DNA of 33,161 nt from assembly GCA_013044385.1 (NCBI GenBank), contig JABEUN010000030.1:1-33161 (forward strand), read 5' to 3'. This document shows, piece by piece, positions 25,025 to 31,803 of this stretch. Below the pieces are notes generated by a model. It searched no databases. It was not told where the DNA came from and saw nothing but the letters and a program-made list of their open reading frames with translations. How positions within the stretch are numbered: the stretch's first letter is position 1; each line of letters opens with the position of its first letter. The translations under genes were made by a program, and so were the position numbers. Origin of the DNA: Acidimicrobiaceae bacterium. GTDB lineage: Bacteria > Actinomycetota > Acidimicrobiia > Acidimicrobiales > Acidimicrobiaceae.

Positions 25025-25837
25025 TTACTCCTCTCCCACGACGTGGGTTGAGTCGTATCTAGTCATTCCTGAGTTCAACAGAGTCTCGATCATGCGGGCA
25101 GAGTCCCTAAGGGCGGGGAGTATCTCGTCTCTTACGGAGGTCCTTGTTAATCGGAATGACGGAGCGGCTACCGCTATCGCTGCGACAGGCCTTCCGGTGG
25201 AGTCGGTGATACTTACTCCAGCTGCGGAGATCCCGTTGTCTCCCTCTTCTTGGTTTAAGGCGTATCCGAGGTGCCTCACGGTCTCTAGCTCGGCCTCTAA
25301 TTCGTCCCAAGTGGTAATAGTATTTGGCGTTCTTAGCTTTAGATTTTTGCCTGGGTACCTGCGAAGCAACTCGTCAATAGGCAGGCATGCAAGTATTGCT
25401 TTGCCTCCCGATGAACAGTGTGCTGGCAGTACTAGGCCTACCCGAGATGCAACCCGAACCGCTTGTGGACCTTCGAGAGAATCGAGGAAGTGCACCTCGT
25501 TTCCCTTTAGCGACATTAAGTTGACGGTCTCTTTGAGTCGACTCCTCAGGTCTTCCAAGATGGGTCGCGCCGCTGCCCGAATATCGATTCCACCAGACGC
25601 CGCCAGCGCCAATTCCTGTAGCGTTGGGCCGACCAGATATGGACTTCCTCGGTGCTCTTGGACTGCGTATCCGAGTTTCTTGAGGGTGGCTAGGAGTCGG
25701 TGTGCCGTAGACGGTACGACTCCGATTATTTCGGCCGCTTCATTGACTCTCAAGGATCGGCGATCAGCCAATGCTTCTATGAGTTTCAAGGCGTGTTCGG
25801 CAGCGTTGACTACTCCGTCTCGATCATCATTCGTCAC
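25025..25837 (-). CDS. IclR-family transcriptional regulator
   Basis: 270 residues. The N-terminal winged helix has LKLIEALADRRSLRVNEAAEIIGVVPSTAHRLLATLKKLGYAVQ (about 17-60). The C-terminal effector domain has ILEDLRSRLKETVNLMSL, HCSSGGKAILACLP and GYALNQEEGDNGISAAGVSITDSTGRPVAAIAVAAP, all IclR landmarks. IclR proteins often control aromatic catabolism by binding the substrate or an intermediate. It starts at GTG 25837, divergent from the first gentisate-pathway gene with 51 bases between starts, and converges on the importer. It is the obvious regulator of the pathway and maybe of the importer. Confidence 0.93.
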   Translation of the reverse strand: MTNDDRDGVVNAAEHALKLIEALADRRSLRVNEAAEIIGVVPSTAHRLLATLKKLGYAVQEHRGSPYLVGPTLQELALAASGGIDIRAAARPILEDLRSRLKETVNLMSLKGNEVHFLDSLEGPQAVRVASRVGLVLPAHCSSGGKAILACLPIDELLRRYPGKNLKLRTPNTITTWDELEAELETVRHLGYALNQEEGDNGISAAGVSITDSTGRPVAAIAVAAPSFRLTRTSVRDEILPALRDSARMIETLLNSGMTRYDSTHVVGEE

Positions 25838-25888
25838 AACGGAATGTTAACACAAAATCTTGCGCACTTGCGAATGAAAGGGAAGTTG
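25838..25888. promoter_or_regulatory. Divergent promoter/operator region of iclR and the gentisate operon
   Basis: Only 51 bases separate the two start codons. It holds the perfect 8-bp palindrome TGTTAACA (25845-25852) and the direct repeat CTTGCG-ca-CTTGCG (25859-25872). Both promoters must overlap here, so one bound IclR dimer could govern both directions. Confidence 0.45.
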
Positions 25889-27130
25889 ATGACTTCAAAT
25901 AGAGGCTTTTCGGATAGTCCGGTTGCGGTTATTGGCGGAGGGCCAGTCGGGATGTGTGCAGCCATGGTACTTGCATCCAAAGGCATATCGGTGACGGTCT
26001 ATGAGGCTAATCCGAAGCCTATGCCGGACTGGCGTGCGTCTACATTTCACGCGCCAACACTAGAGCTCCTCGATCGGATCGGTGTTGCTGGTCCCATGCA
26101 TGAGGAGGGATTGGTCGTTCCTCGATACCAGTTCCGTGATCGGAAGGTGGGCTTGGTAGCCGAGTACGATTTCAGCCTGTTGGCAGACGAGACACCGTTC
26201 CCGTATCGACTTCAACTGAATCAGCAGCGCCTTGTAGCGATTCTTTTTGGAATGTTGTCAAAGATGGACAATGTGGAGCTCAGATTTGGCTGTCGGATCA
26301 CATCAATTGTGACCGATCAAGCCGGTTCCAAGTTTGAGTATCAGGACGCTGCGGACGGTTCGATGTCCTCAGTTGAGGCGAGATTTGTGATAGCTGCCGA
26401 TGGTGCTCGAAGTTCTGTTCGCTCCCTCCTTGAGATTCCTTTCGATGGAATCACCTACCCAGAGCGGTTTCTGATAATAAGCACCCCGGTAGAGATGGGC
26501 GATCTGATTGAACGTCTTGCGCCCGTCAATTACATTGCCGATCCGGAGGAATGGCTCTTCATTCTCCGGACTCCTGAGTCATGGAGAGTCCTTTGGCCAG
26601 TCCCTGAGGGGATTACTGATGATGAGGCGCTCTCCGATTCGCAGATCGAGGCCCATCTTCAGGGAGTTGCACCCCGTTCTGAGCCATATCCGATACTGGA
26701 TTCGCAGATCTATTCAGTTCATCAGCGGGTAGCTGAGAGATTCAGGCAGGGATCGACTGTGCTTGTGGGTGACGCTGCGCACATTAATTCCCCGGTGGGT
26801 GGGGTTGGTCTGAACAGCGGCATACACGATGCATTTGACATTACGGAGCGGCTAGCCCGGGTGATCATCGATGAAACTGATCAGGAGCTGGAACTCGATG
26901 CCTTCGAGACCATCCGGAGGCGGGTGGCACTTGAATACGTGCAGGCGGATACGGAGCGCAATACCAGGCGGCTACGAGAGAAAGACGAGGTCCAGCGAGC
27001 TGTGAATATCGAAGAGATGCGAGCGCTTGCCTTTGATCTTGATGCTCAGCGGAATTACCTCAGACGGGTCTCGCTACTTGAGAGCTTTAGGCGTTTTGGA
27101 ATCGGCCTGCCCGTAGAAGAAGCGGTTTGA
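25889..27130 (+). CDS. FAD-dependent aromatic-ring hydroxylase (PheA/TfdB/MhpA-like group)
   Basis: 413 residues from ATG 25889, with AAGGGA ahead; the same frame is open further left into iclR but that is not used. FAD-binding: AVIGGGPVGMCAAMVLASKGISVTVYEA (dinucleotide fold), RASTFHAPTLELLDRIGV, the DG motif FVIAADGARSSVR and the GD motif VLVGDAAHINSPVGGVGLNSGIHDAF. It should use NAD(P)H and oxygen to add a hydroxyl group to an aromatic ring. It lacks the C-terminal thioredoxin-like domain of the long phenol hydroxylases. The exact substrate, such as a hydroxybenzoate or an aromatic side-chain compound, is not shown. First gene of the gentisate operon. Confidence 0.85.
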   Translation: MTSNRGFSDSPVAVIGGGPVGMCAAMVLASKGISVTVYEANPKPMPDWRASTFHAPTLELLDRIGVAGPMHEEGLVVPRYQFRDRKVGLVAEYDFSLLADETPFPYRLQLNQQRLVAILFGMLSKMDNVELRFGCRITSIVTDQAGSKFEYQDAADGSMSSVEARFVIAADGARSSVRSLLEIPFDGITYPERFLIISTPVEMGDLIERLAPVNYIADPEEWLFILRTPESWRVLWPVPEGITDDEALSDSQIEAHLQGVAPRSEPYPILDSQIYSVHQRVAERFRQGSTVLVGDAAHINSPVGGVGLNSGIHDAFDITERLARVIIDETDQELELDAFETIRRRVALEYVQADTERNTRRLREKDEVQRAVNIEEMRALAFDLDAQRNYLRRVSLLESFRRFGIGLPVEEAV

Positions 27131-27167
27131 GTATGAGTGGCGAGATGAGGATCAGGTTGGTGATCAG

Positions 27168-28070
27168 ATGAGATTCTTCAGCTTTGGAGATCAGGGAGAG
27201 CGCATTGCTGTGCTTGTCTCAGATAGTGAAGCCGTCGAGTTGACCGGTCTTTTGCCCGGCGGTTTCACAGGTCAGTTGAGCCCGATGAGGCGAATGATAG
27301 AACGCTACGAATCACTCGTTCCAGAGATCGCTGCAAAAGCGGTCTCGGATGACCGAATTAAGATTGACGGGCTATCCCTGGCTCCACCTGTGCCGGATCC
27401 ATCGAAGGTCATCGCTGCGCCAGTGAACTATGTAGACCATATGGAGGAGATGAGTCAGGATAGCCACATAGATTCTCTCGGAGTATTTCTTAAGGCTCCT
27501 TCATCGGTACTTGCTGCCGGTGGCGTGGTGGGGCTGCCGTATACCGATAGGCGGTTTGACCAGGAGGGTGAGTTGGCGCTCGTGATCGGAAGGCGAGCAA
27601 GGAACGTTGCGGTTGCTGATGCGCTCCACTTCATCTTTGGTTACACATGCCTGCTCGATATAACAATGCGAGGCGGCGAGGACAGGTCAACAAGGAAGTC
27701 CTTTGATACCTTCACTCCAATGGGTCCATACCTCGTTACTGCGGACGAAGTTGGCGACCTTGGTTCGCTGGAACTGAAGTGTACCGTCTCTGGTGACCTA
27801 AGACAGAAGGTGATGATCGATGATCTCATCTGGGGCGTTCCTGAGCTCGTCGCATACGCGTCTTCAGTCATGACTTTGCTGCCGGGGGATGTGATTACAA
27901 CTGGAACCCCTAAGGGAGTCGGTCCATTGCAAGATGGCGATTCAGTAACTGTCGAGATCAGCCGGGTGGGTTCGTTATCGGTGCACGTCAGTGCTGACGG
28001 TGCTGGCCTCTCGCCTACAAAGGGCGCCAATCGTGGACCGGTTCCGCCTCCTGCGAAGGAGCGAGGCTGA
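27168..28070 (+). CDS. Fumarylacetoacetate hydrolase family protein, probable fumarylpyruvate hydrolase
   Basis: 300 residues. An N-terminal lid of about 75 residues is followed by the FAH fold starting SKVIAAPVNYVDHMEEM. Metal ligands appear as E133-x-E135 in FDQEGELALVIG and Asp164 in TCLLDITMRG; His91 could be the catalytic base. SFDTFTPMGPYLV and LLPGDVITTGTPKGVG are conserved family segments. Given the gentisate dioxygenase and maleylpyruvate isomerase next to it, it most likely splits fumarylpyruvate into fumarate and pyruvate. Direct hydrolysis of maleylpyruvate or another acylpyruvate is the alternative. The ribosome binding site is weak. Confidence 0.88.
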   Translation: MRFFSFGDQGERIAVLVSDSEAVELTGLLPGGFTGQLSPMRRMIERYESLVPEIAAKAVSDDRIKIDGLSLAPPVPDPSKVIAAPVNYVDHMEEMSQDSHIDSLGVFLKAPSSVLAAGGVVGLPYTDRRFDQEGELALVIGRRARNVAVADALHFIFGYTCLLDITMRGGEDRSTRKSFDTFTPMGPYLVTADEVGDLGSLELKCTVSGDLRQKVMIDDLIWGVPELVAYASSVMTLLPGDVITTGTPKGVGPLQDGDSVTVEISRVGSLSVHVSADGAGLSPTKGANRGPVPPPAKERG

Positions 28071-28136
28071 ACACGTAGGGGATATCGCAGCCAGGTGAGC
28101 CGGGTTTTAGATGCGAGATTGAAAGGGAGATAGAAG

Positions 28137-29198
28137 TTGGTTGCTAAGCGGTTCTTTGCGCCAGATGAGTTCGAGAACAAGGCTGAGGTAGACGAGTTCT
28201 ACAAAATGGTGGCGGAGAAGGATCTCCAGCCCCTGTGGACACAGAAAGGTTTGATGCTCGGGGAGCCGCCAATTCGTGACATTCCGTTCCATTGGAGATG
28301 GAGTGATATCAAGAAACTTTCAGAGCGGTCTGGCGAGCTTATTCCAATAGATCGTGGAGGGGACCGGCGAGTGCTGTCCCTTACAAATCCAGGTCTTGGG
28401 GGTCTACCTTATGCTTCGACGACCTTATGGGGGGCGATCCAGTACCTGGGTCCGCGGGAAGTTGCCCCAGCGCACAGACATAGTGCTGCAGCTCTGAGAT
28501 TTGTGGTTGAAGGAAGTGGAGTCTGGACGCTGGTAAATGGTGATCCGGTAGCGATGGAGCCCGGTGATCTTGTCCTGACTCCGAACTGGACATGGCACGA
28601 GCACCACAACCCAGGGGACACGCCAATGATGTGGTTTGACGCGCTCGACCTTCCATTGATCAGATCAGTCGATGCGCTGTTCTACGAGGATGGTCCCGAC
28701 CTCATGGTCAACCGTCTGGTCGATGCGGTTTCCAGTTCAGAACTCGAATTTGGTGGCGGCGCCGGACTAGTGCCATTTGACATGGAGGATGAGCAGCCTA
28801 ACCATTCACCGCTACTCGCTTTCAGATGGAAAGACACAGATAGAACGCTTGAGTCGTTGCTGTCACGGAGGCAGGATGGGTACGCAGCACTTCGATTCTC
28901 AGACCCAACGAATGGTAAAGATGTGATGCCCACGATGCGATGTTCGATGCATCGGGTAGCCGCTGGGTCGGAGATCTCTCCGAGGCAGACGACGGGCTCC
29001 TCGATCTGGCTGACCTTCGCAGGTTCGGCGAGAGTTTCAGTAGGTGAGTCGGAGTTTCAGTTGGAGCACGGAGATCTGTTTGTGGTTCCAAGTTGGGCGA
29101 GCATGGCGTTGTCTGCAAATGAGCAGACCGATCTTTTCTGCGTCTCAGATGCCCCTGTGCTTGAAGCTCTGGGCCTTATGCGCCAGCGGAAGCTTTAG
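28137..29198 (+). CDS. Gentisate 1,2-dioxygenase
   Basis: 353 residues, the usual length for this bicupin enzyme, which opens the ring of gentisate (2,5-dihydroxybenzoate) between C1 and C2 to give maleylpyruvate. The N-terminal cupin carries Fe(II) ligands His113 and His115 in REVAPAHRHSAAALRFVVEG and His154 in PNWTWHEHHN. PLWTQKGLML and IPFHWRW are family-typical leads. The second cupin (about 240-345, MRCSMHRVAAGS, FAGSARVSVGESEFQLEHGDLFVVPSW) seems to lack a full His triad, as usual. TTG start at 28137 with GGGAGA upstream. A related salicylate or 1-hydroxy-2-naphthoate dioxygenase activity cannot be excluded, but the isomerase gene next to it favours gentisate. Confidence 0.92.
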   Translation: MVAKRFFAPDEFENKAEVDEFYKMVAEKDLQPLWTQKGLMLGEPPIRDIPFHWRWSDIKKLSERSGELIPIDRGGDRRVLSLTNPGLGGLPYASTTLWGAIQYLGPREVAPAHRHSAAALRFVVEGSGVWTLVNGDPVAMEPGDLVLTPNWTWHEHHNPGDTPMMWFDALDLPLIRSVDALFYEDGPDLMVNRLVDAVSSSELEFGGGAGLVPFDMEDEQPNHSPLLAFRWKDTDRTLESLLSRRQDGYAALRFSDPTNGKDVMPTMRCSMHRVAAGSEISPRQTTGSSIWLTFAGSARVSVGESEFQLEHGDLFVVPSWASMALSANEQTDLFCVSDAPVLEALGLMRQRKL

Positions 29199-29310
29199 GA
29201 ACTCGAATGGATCCCATTGAGTGGTGCGAAGAGTTGGGCCAAATGACACTAAGACTCAGGGTCGAATGTGAAATTCGGCCTGGTCTGACGATCTCCGGGG
29301 AGCTGTCGTA

Positions 29311-30018
29311 ATGGAGAAGGATCTGGTACTTAGCCGAATGGCATGGATGGACATGGGTGAAGCTGCGTTCGAGACTGAGTTTGCAAAGCTTGGCGAGTTG
29401 CAATTGAGTACTCCCAGCTTGTTGCCGGACTGGTCGAAAGCGATGTTGGTCTCACATGTGAACGGCAATGCCACCGCTCTGACGAATCTATGTGTCTGGG
29501 CCCTGACTGGGGTGGAGACACCCATGTATCCGAGTCCTGAGTTTCGAGCGAAGTCGATTGCAGGAGGCTCAATGGCCAGTTTTAGTGATCTCCTGAATGC
29601 GTTTCGTAGCACCTCTGCCGAACTTAGAAGGCATATCTCAAGCCTTACATCGCTGGATTGGACTGTTGAAGTGAGAACAGCACGAGGTCGACAGGTCCAA
29701 ATGAGCGAAGTGCCACTAATGAGGGCGCGTGAGACATGGATACACCTTTTCGATCTCGGGACGGGAAGGTCTCTATCAGAGATGCCTGATCCCCTGTTCG
29801 AGATCTTGTTTCGTGAGGGAGTCGACTCGCTTCCACAGAGGTCTGGTGGAAGAGCGTTTTCAATCGAGATCACTGGCGGTGAAGTGCTCGAAGTCGCTGG
29901 GGTGGATGAACCTGTAAGAGTTCGAGGTGATGCCTCTGACGTGCTTGCATGGCTGCTTGGTAGGGGTGGAAGTCTTGAGATCACAGACGCTGAGGTGAAT
30001 CTAGGACCGTGGCTGTGA
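29311..30018 (+). CDS. Mycothiol-dependent maleylpyruvate isomerase
   Basis: 235 residues, DinB-like N-terminal domain plus a C-terminal alpha/beta domain. The zinc ligands are His49 (LVSHVNGNA), Glu141 and His145 (RARETWIHLFDLG). Their spacing equals that of the Corynebacterium glutamicum enzyme (His52, Glu144, His148, as I remember it). The family landmark ALTGVETPMYPSPEFRAKSI (66-85) is present. The enzyme turns maleylpyruvate into fumarylpyruvate with mycothiol as cofactor, so the host should be an actinobacterium. GGGGAG lies ahead of ATG 29311. The 112 bases before it hold no gene. Confidence 0.92.
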   Translation: MEKDLVLSRMAWMDMGEAAFETEFAKLGELQLSTPSLLPDWSKAMLVSHVNGNATALTNLCVWALTGVETPMYPSPEFRAKSIAGGSMASFSDLLNAFRSTSAELRRHISSLTSLDWTVEVRTARGRQVQMSEVPLMRARETWIHLFDLGTGRSLSEMPDPLFEILFREGVDSLPQRSGGRAFSIEITGGEVLEVAGVDEPVRVRGDASDVLAWLLGRGGSLEITDAEVNLGPWL

Positions 30019-30060
30019 CTGAATACCTGAAGTTCTGTGATTTTGTGGAAGGGAGTCGCG

Positions 30061-31323
30061 ATGGGCGACGGGAATTGGATCGGTTCTGGCTCGCAGGAGG
30101 CCGGCGTAGCGATCGTCGGTGCTGGTATAGCGGGCCTCACGCTCGCTCTTCAACTCGACTCCGTCGGGATAGCTTCGACAGTCTTTGAGGCAGCTCCGGC
30201 TGTTGAGCCGCTGGGTGTCGGCATTAACATCCTGCCCCATGCCTCACGAGTGCTATGTCTGCTAGGCCTTGAATCACCTCTGCTGGAGAAGTCCATTGCG
30301 ACAGCAAATTCGGTCTTCTATAACAGGTTCGGCCAGCTCATCTACTCCGAGCCGCTCGGCAGGGCGGGCGGCTATGAGTTCCCTCAATTCTCCATCCATC
30401 GAGGAGACCTGCAAGAGGTCCTGTTGAAAGCTGCAATTGAGCGGCGGATACCCATTGAATTGGGTCATAAGGTGACCTCGGTCGATCAAGATCATAAAAT
30501 TGCCACGCTCCATTTTGATCAGAAGTCAGCCCCGGTCCCCGATAGGACGGCTTCAGTAGTAGTTGGCTGCGATGGTATTCACTCCGTGCTGCGTAAGCAG
30601 TTGCACCCGGCCGAGGGGGATCCAAGGTATTCCGGCGTGAATATGTGGCGGGGTGTCACTTTATGGCCGAAGATTCTAGATGGAGCATCGATGATCAGGG
30701 CCGGCTGGCTCACGACAGGGAAGATGGTCATCTACCCAATCCGAGACAGTGTCGACGAACAGGGACGCCAGTTGATCAACTGGGTGGCAGAACTCGAAAC
30801 CGATAGGTATAGAAGGAGAGACTGGTCGCGGCCTGGTTCGCTCGACGACTTCGCCGGCTCTTTCGCAAACTGGCAGTTCGACTGGATGGACGTTCCAGCG
30901 TTTCTCGACGCCTCAGAAGAGGTGCTCGAGTATCCCATGGTAGACCAAGATCCGCTGAGTACTTGGACCGACCGCAGGATCACTCTATTAGGGGACGCCG
31001 CACATCCAATGGTGCCTCGAGGGTCAAATGGCGCTGGTCAGGCGATACTCGATGCCAAGTGCCTCTCGGACTGTCTAGTCCAGGAGGAAAGCTTAGAAGC
31101 GGCACTTGCGAGATATGAGTACGAGAGGTTGGCGGCAACATCAAAGGTTGTCCTTACGAATAGGGTCAATCCACCGGATATCATTCTCAAGATTGTGGCG
31201 GATCGGACGGGTGACAGGCCGTTCGACCGGATCGAGGACGTGATATCCGAAGATGAACTGAAGTCGATCTCCGATTCGTACAAGTCGATAGCGGGATACT
31301 CAAAGGAGCGGTTAGCAGGGTGA
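30061..31323 (+). CDS. FAD-dependent monooxygenase, probable salicylate/3-hydroxybenzoate-type hydroxylase
   Basis: 420 residues from ATG 30061 with GGAAGGGAG ahead. FAD-binding: VAIVGAGIAGLTLALQLDSVGIASTVFEAAP, then GVGINILPHASRVLCLLGL, the DG motif VVGCDGIHSVLRKQL and the GD motif ITLLGDAAHPMVPRGSNGAGQAILDA. Residues DGIHS, GDAAHPM and the RGSNGAGQA loop place it in the salicylate hydroxylase / 3-hydroxybenzoate 6-hydroxylase / PhzS group. A 5- or 6-hydroxylase making gentisate would fit the operon. The last 80 residues (VNPPDIILKIVADRTGDRPFDRIEDVI) are typical of PhzS-like enzymes. It is the last gene of the operon, and a strong stem-loop follows. Confidence 0.88.
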   Translation: MGDGNWIGSGSQEAGVAIVGAGIAGLTLALQLDSVGIASTVFEAAPAVEPLGVGINILPHASRVLCLLGLESPLLEKSIATANSVFYNRFGQLIYSEPLGRAGGYEFPQFSIHRGDLQEVLLKAAIERRIPIELGHKVTSVDQDHKIATLHFDQKSAPVPDRTASVVVGCDGIHSVLRKQLHPAEGDPRYSGVNMWRGVTLWPKILDGASMIRAGWLTTGKMVIYPIRDSVDEQGRQLINWVAELETDRYRRRDWSRPGSLDDFAGSFANWQFDWMDVPAFLDASEEVLEYPMVDQDPLSTWTDRRITLLGDAAHPMVPRGSNGAGQAILDAKCLSDCLVQEESLEAALARYEYERLAATSKVVLTNRVNPPDIILKIVADRTGDRPFDRIEDVISEDELKSISDSYKSIAGYSKERLAG

Positions 31324-31387
31324 GGTTCGGTCAGTATGGCCGGTTAGAGACGCTGGAGGAGCGGGTCCTCGCTATGCGTTAACCTTG

Positions 31388-31427
31388 GATCGGCGTCCCT
31401 CTGAGAATGTTCAGAGGGACGCCGATC
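31388..31427. terminator. 17-bp perfect stem-loop, bidirectional terminator
   Basis: Both arms are perfect complements: 31388-31404 (begins GATCGGCGTCCC) and 31411-31427, around a 6-base loop. It lies 64 bases after the monooxygenase stop and 4 bases past the stop of the minus-strand small ORF. It has no T-run on either strand. Its symmetry suits a shared terminator between convergent genes. Confidence 0.75.
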
Positions 31428-31431
31428 TGCC

Positions 31432-31638
31432 TTATAGGTACAATGGCTTTCCTTGGGCGAGCTGGGACAGCGGTGAGGCTGTCTGCGAACTCGCCGCCGA
31501 GGTCGATGTTGTACTGGAGCTCGAATTGCTATTCGCTGGTTCGATTCCGTGATCTCCGTCACCGTCAGGTGCTTTGGCTGCCTGAGTGGCTGCTTGAGCG
31601 AATCCTGCCTGCTGTGCCCCTACCGCTGAAATACTCAA
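31432..31638 (-). CDS. Small 68-residue Ser/Thr/Ala-rich protein, unknown function
   Basis: Starts at TTG 31638, right after an in-frame TAG, with AAAGG about eight bases ahead, and stops at 31432. The sequence starts MSISAVGAQQAGFAQAATQA, continues with APDGDGDHGIEPA (Asp/Gly-rich, a little like a calcium-loop) and then a low-complexity Ser/Thr run. It has no signal peptide or membrane helix. The best evidence that it is real is its position: its stop lies 4 bases from a strong bidirectional stem-loop facing the gentisate operon. The overlapping plus-strand frame (31407-31715) has no such support and was rejected. Confidence 0.45.
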   Translation of the reverse strand: MSISAVGAQQAGFAQAATQAAKAPDGDGDHGIEPANSNSSSSTTSTSAASSQTASPLSQLAQGKPLYL

Positions 31639-31803
31639 CTAGCTGGCCTTTCTCTTTGGGTAAGTTCATTTCGGTCCTAACTATGGCGGCCTTGAGCGAA
31701 CGTACTCAGGCTTGACTCATTATCCGCACAGAACTGGACAAGAGATTTGGATGACTGGTCCGTTGGTGTTATTCGTTGTGAATTTCGGAGCTAGTTTGGG
31801 CGG

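Noticed and set aside
24966-25850. Long plus-strand frame opposite iclR (294 codons)
   Set aside because: Shadow of the IclR gene, whose protein has clear family landmarks along its whole length.
29256-30140. Long minus-strand frame opposite the maleylpyruvate isomerase
   Set aside because: Shadow; the plus-strand protein has the full zinc site and family landmarks.
31407-31715. Plus-strand 102-codon frame after the gentisate operon
   Set aside because: It starts inside the terminator loop and lies opposite the better-supported minus-strand small ORF.
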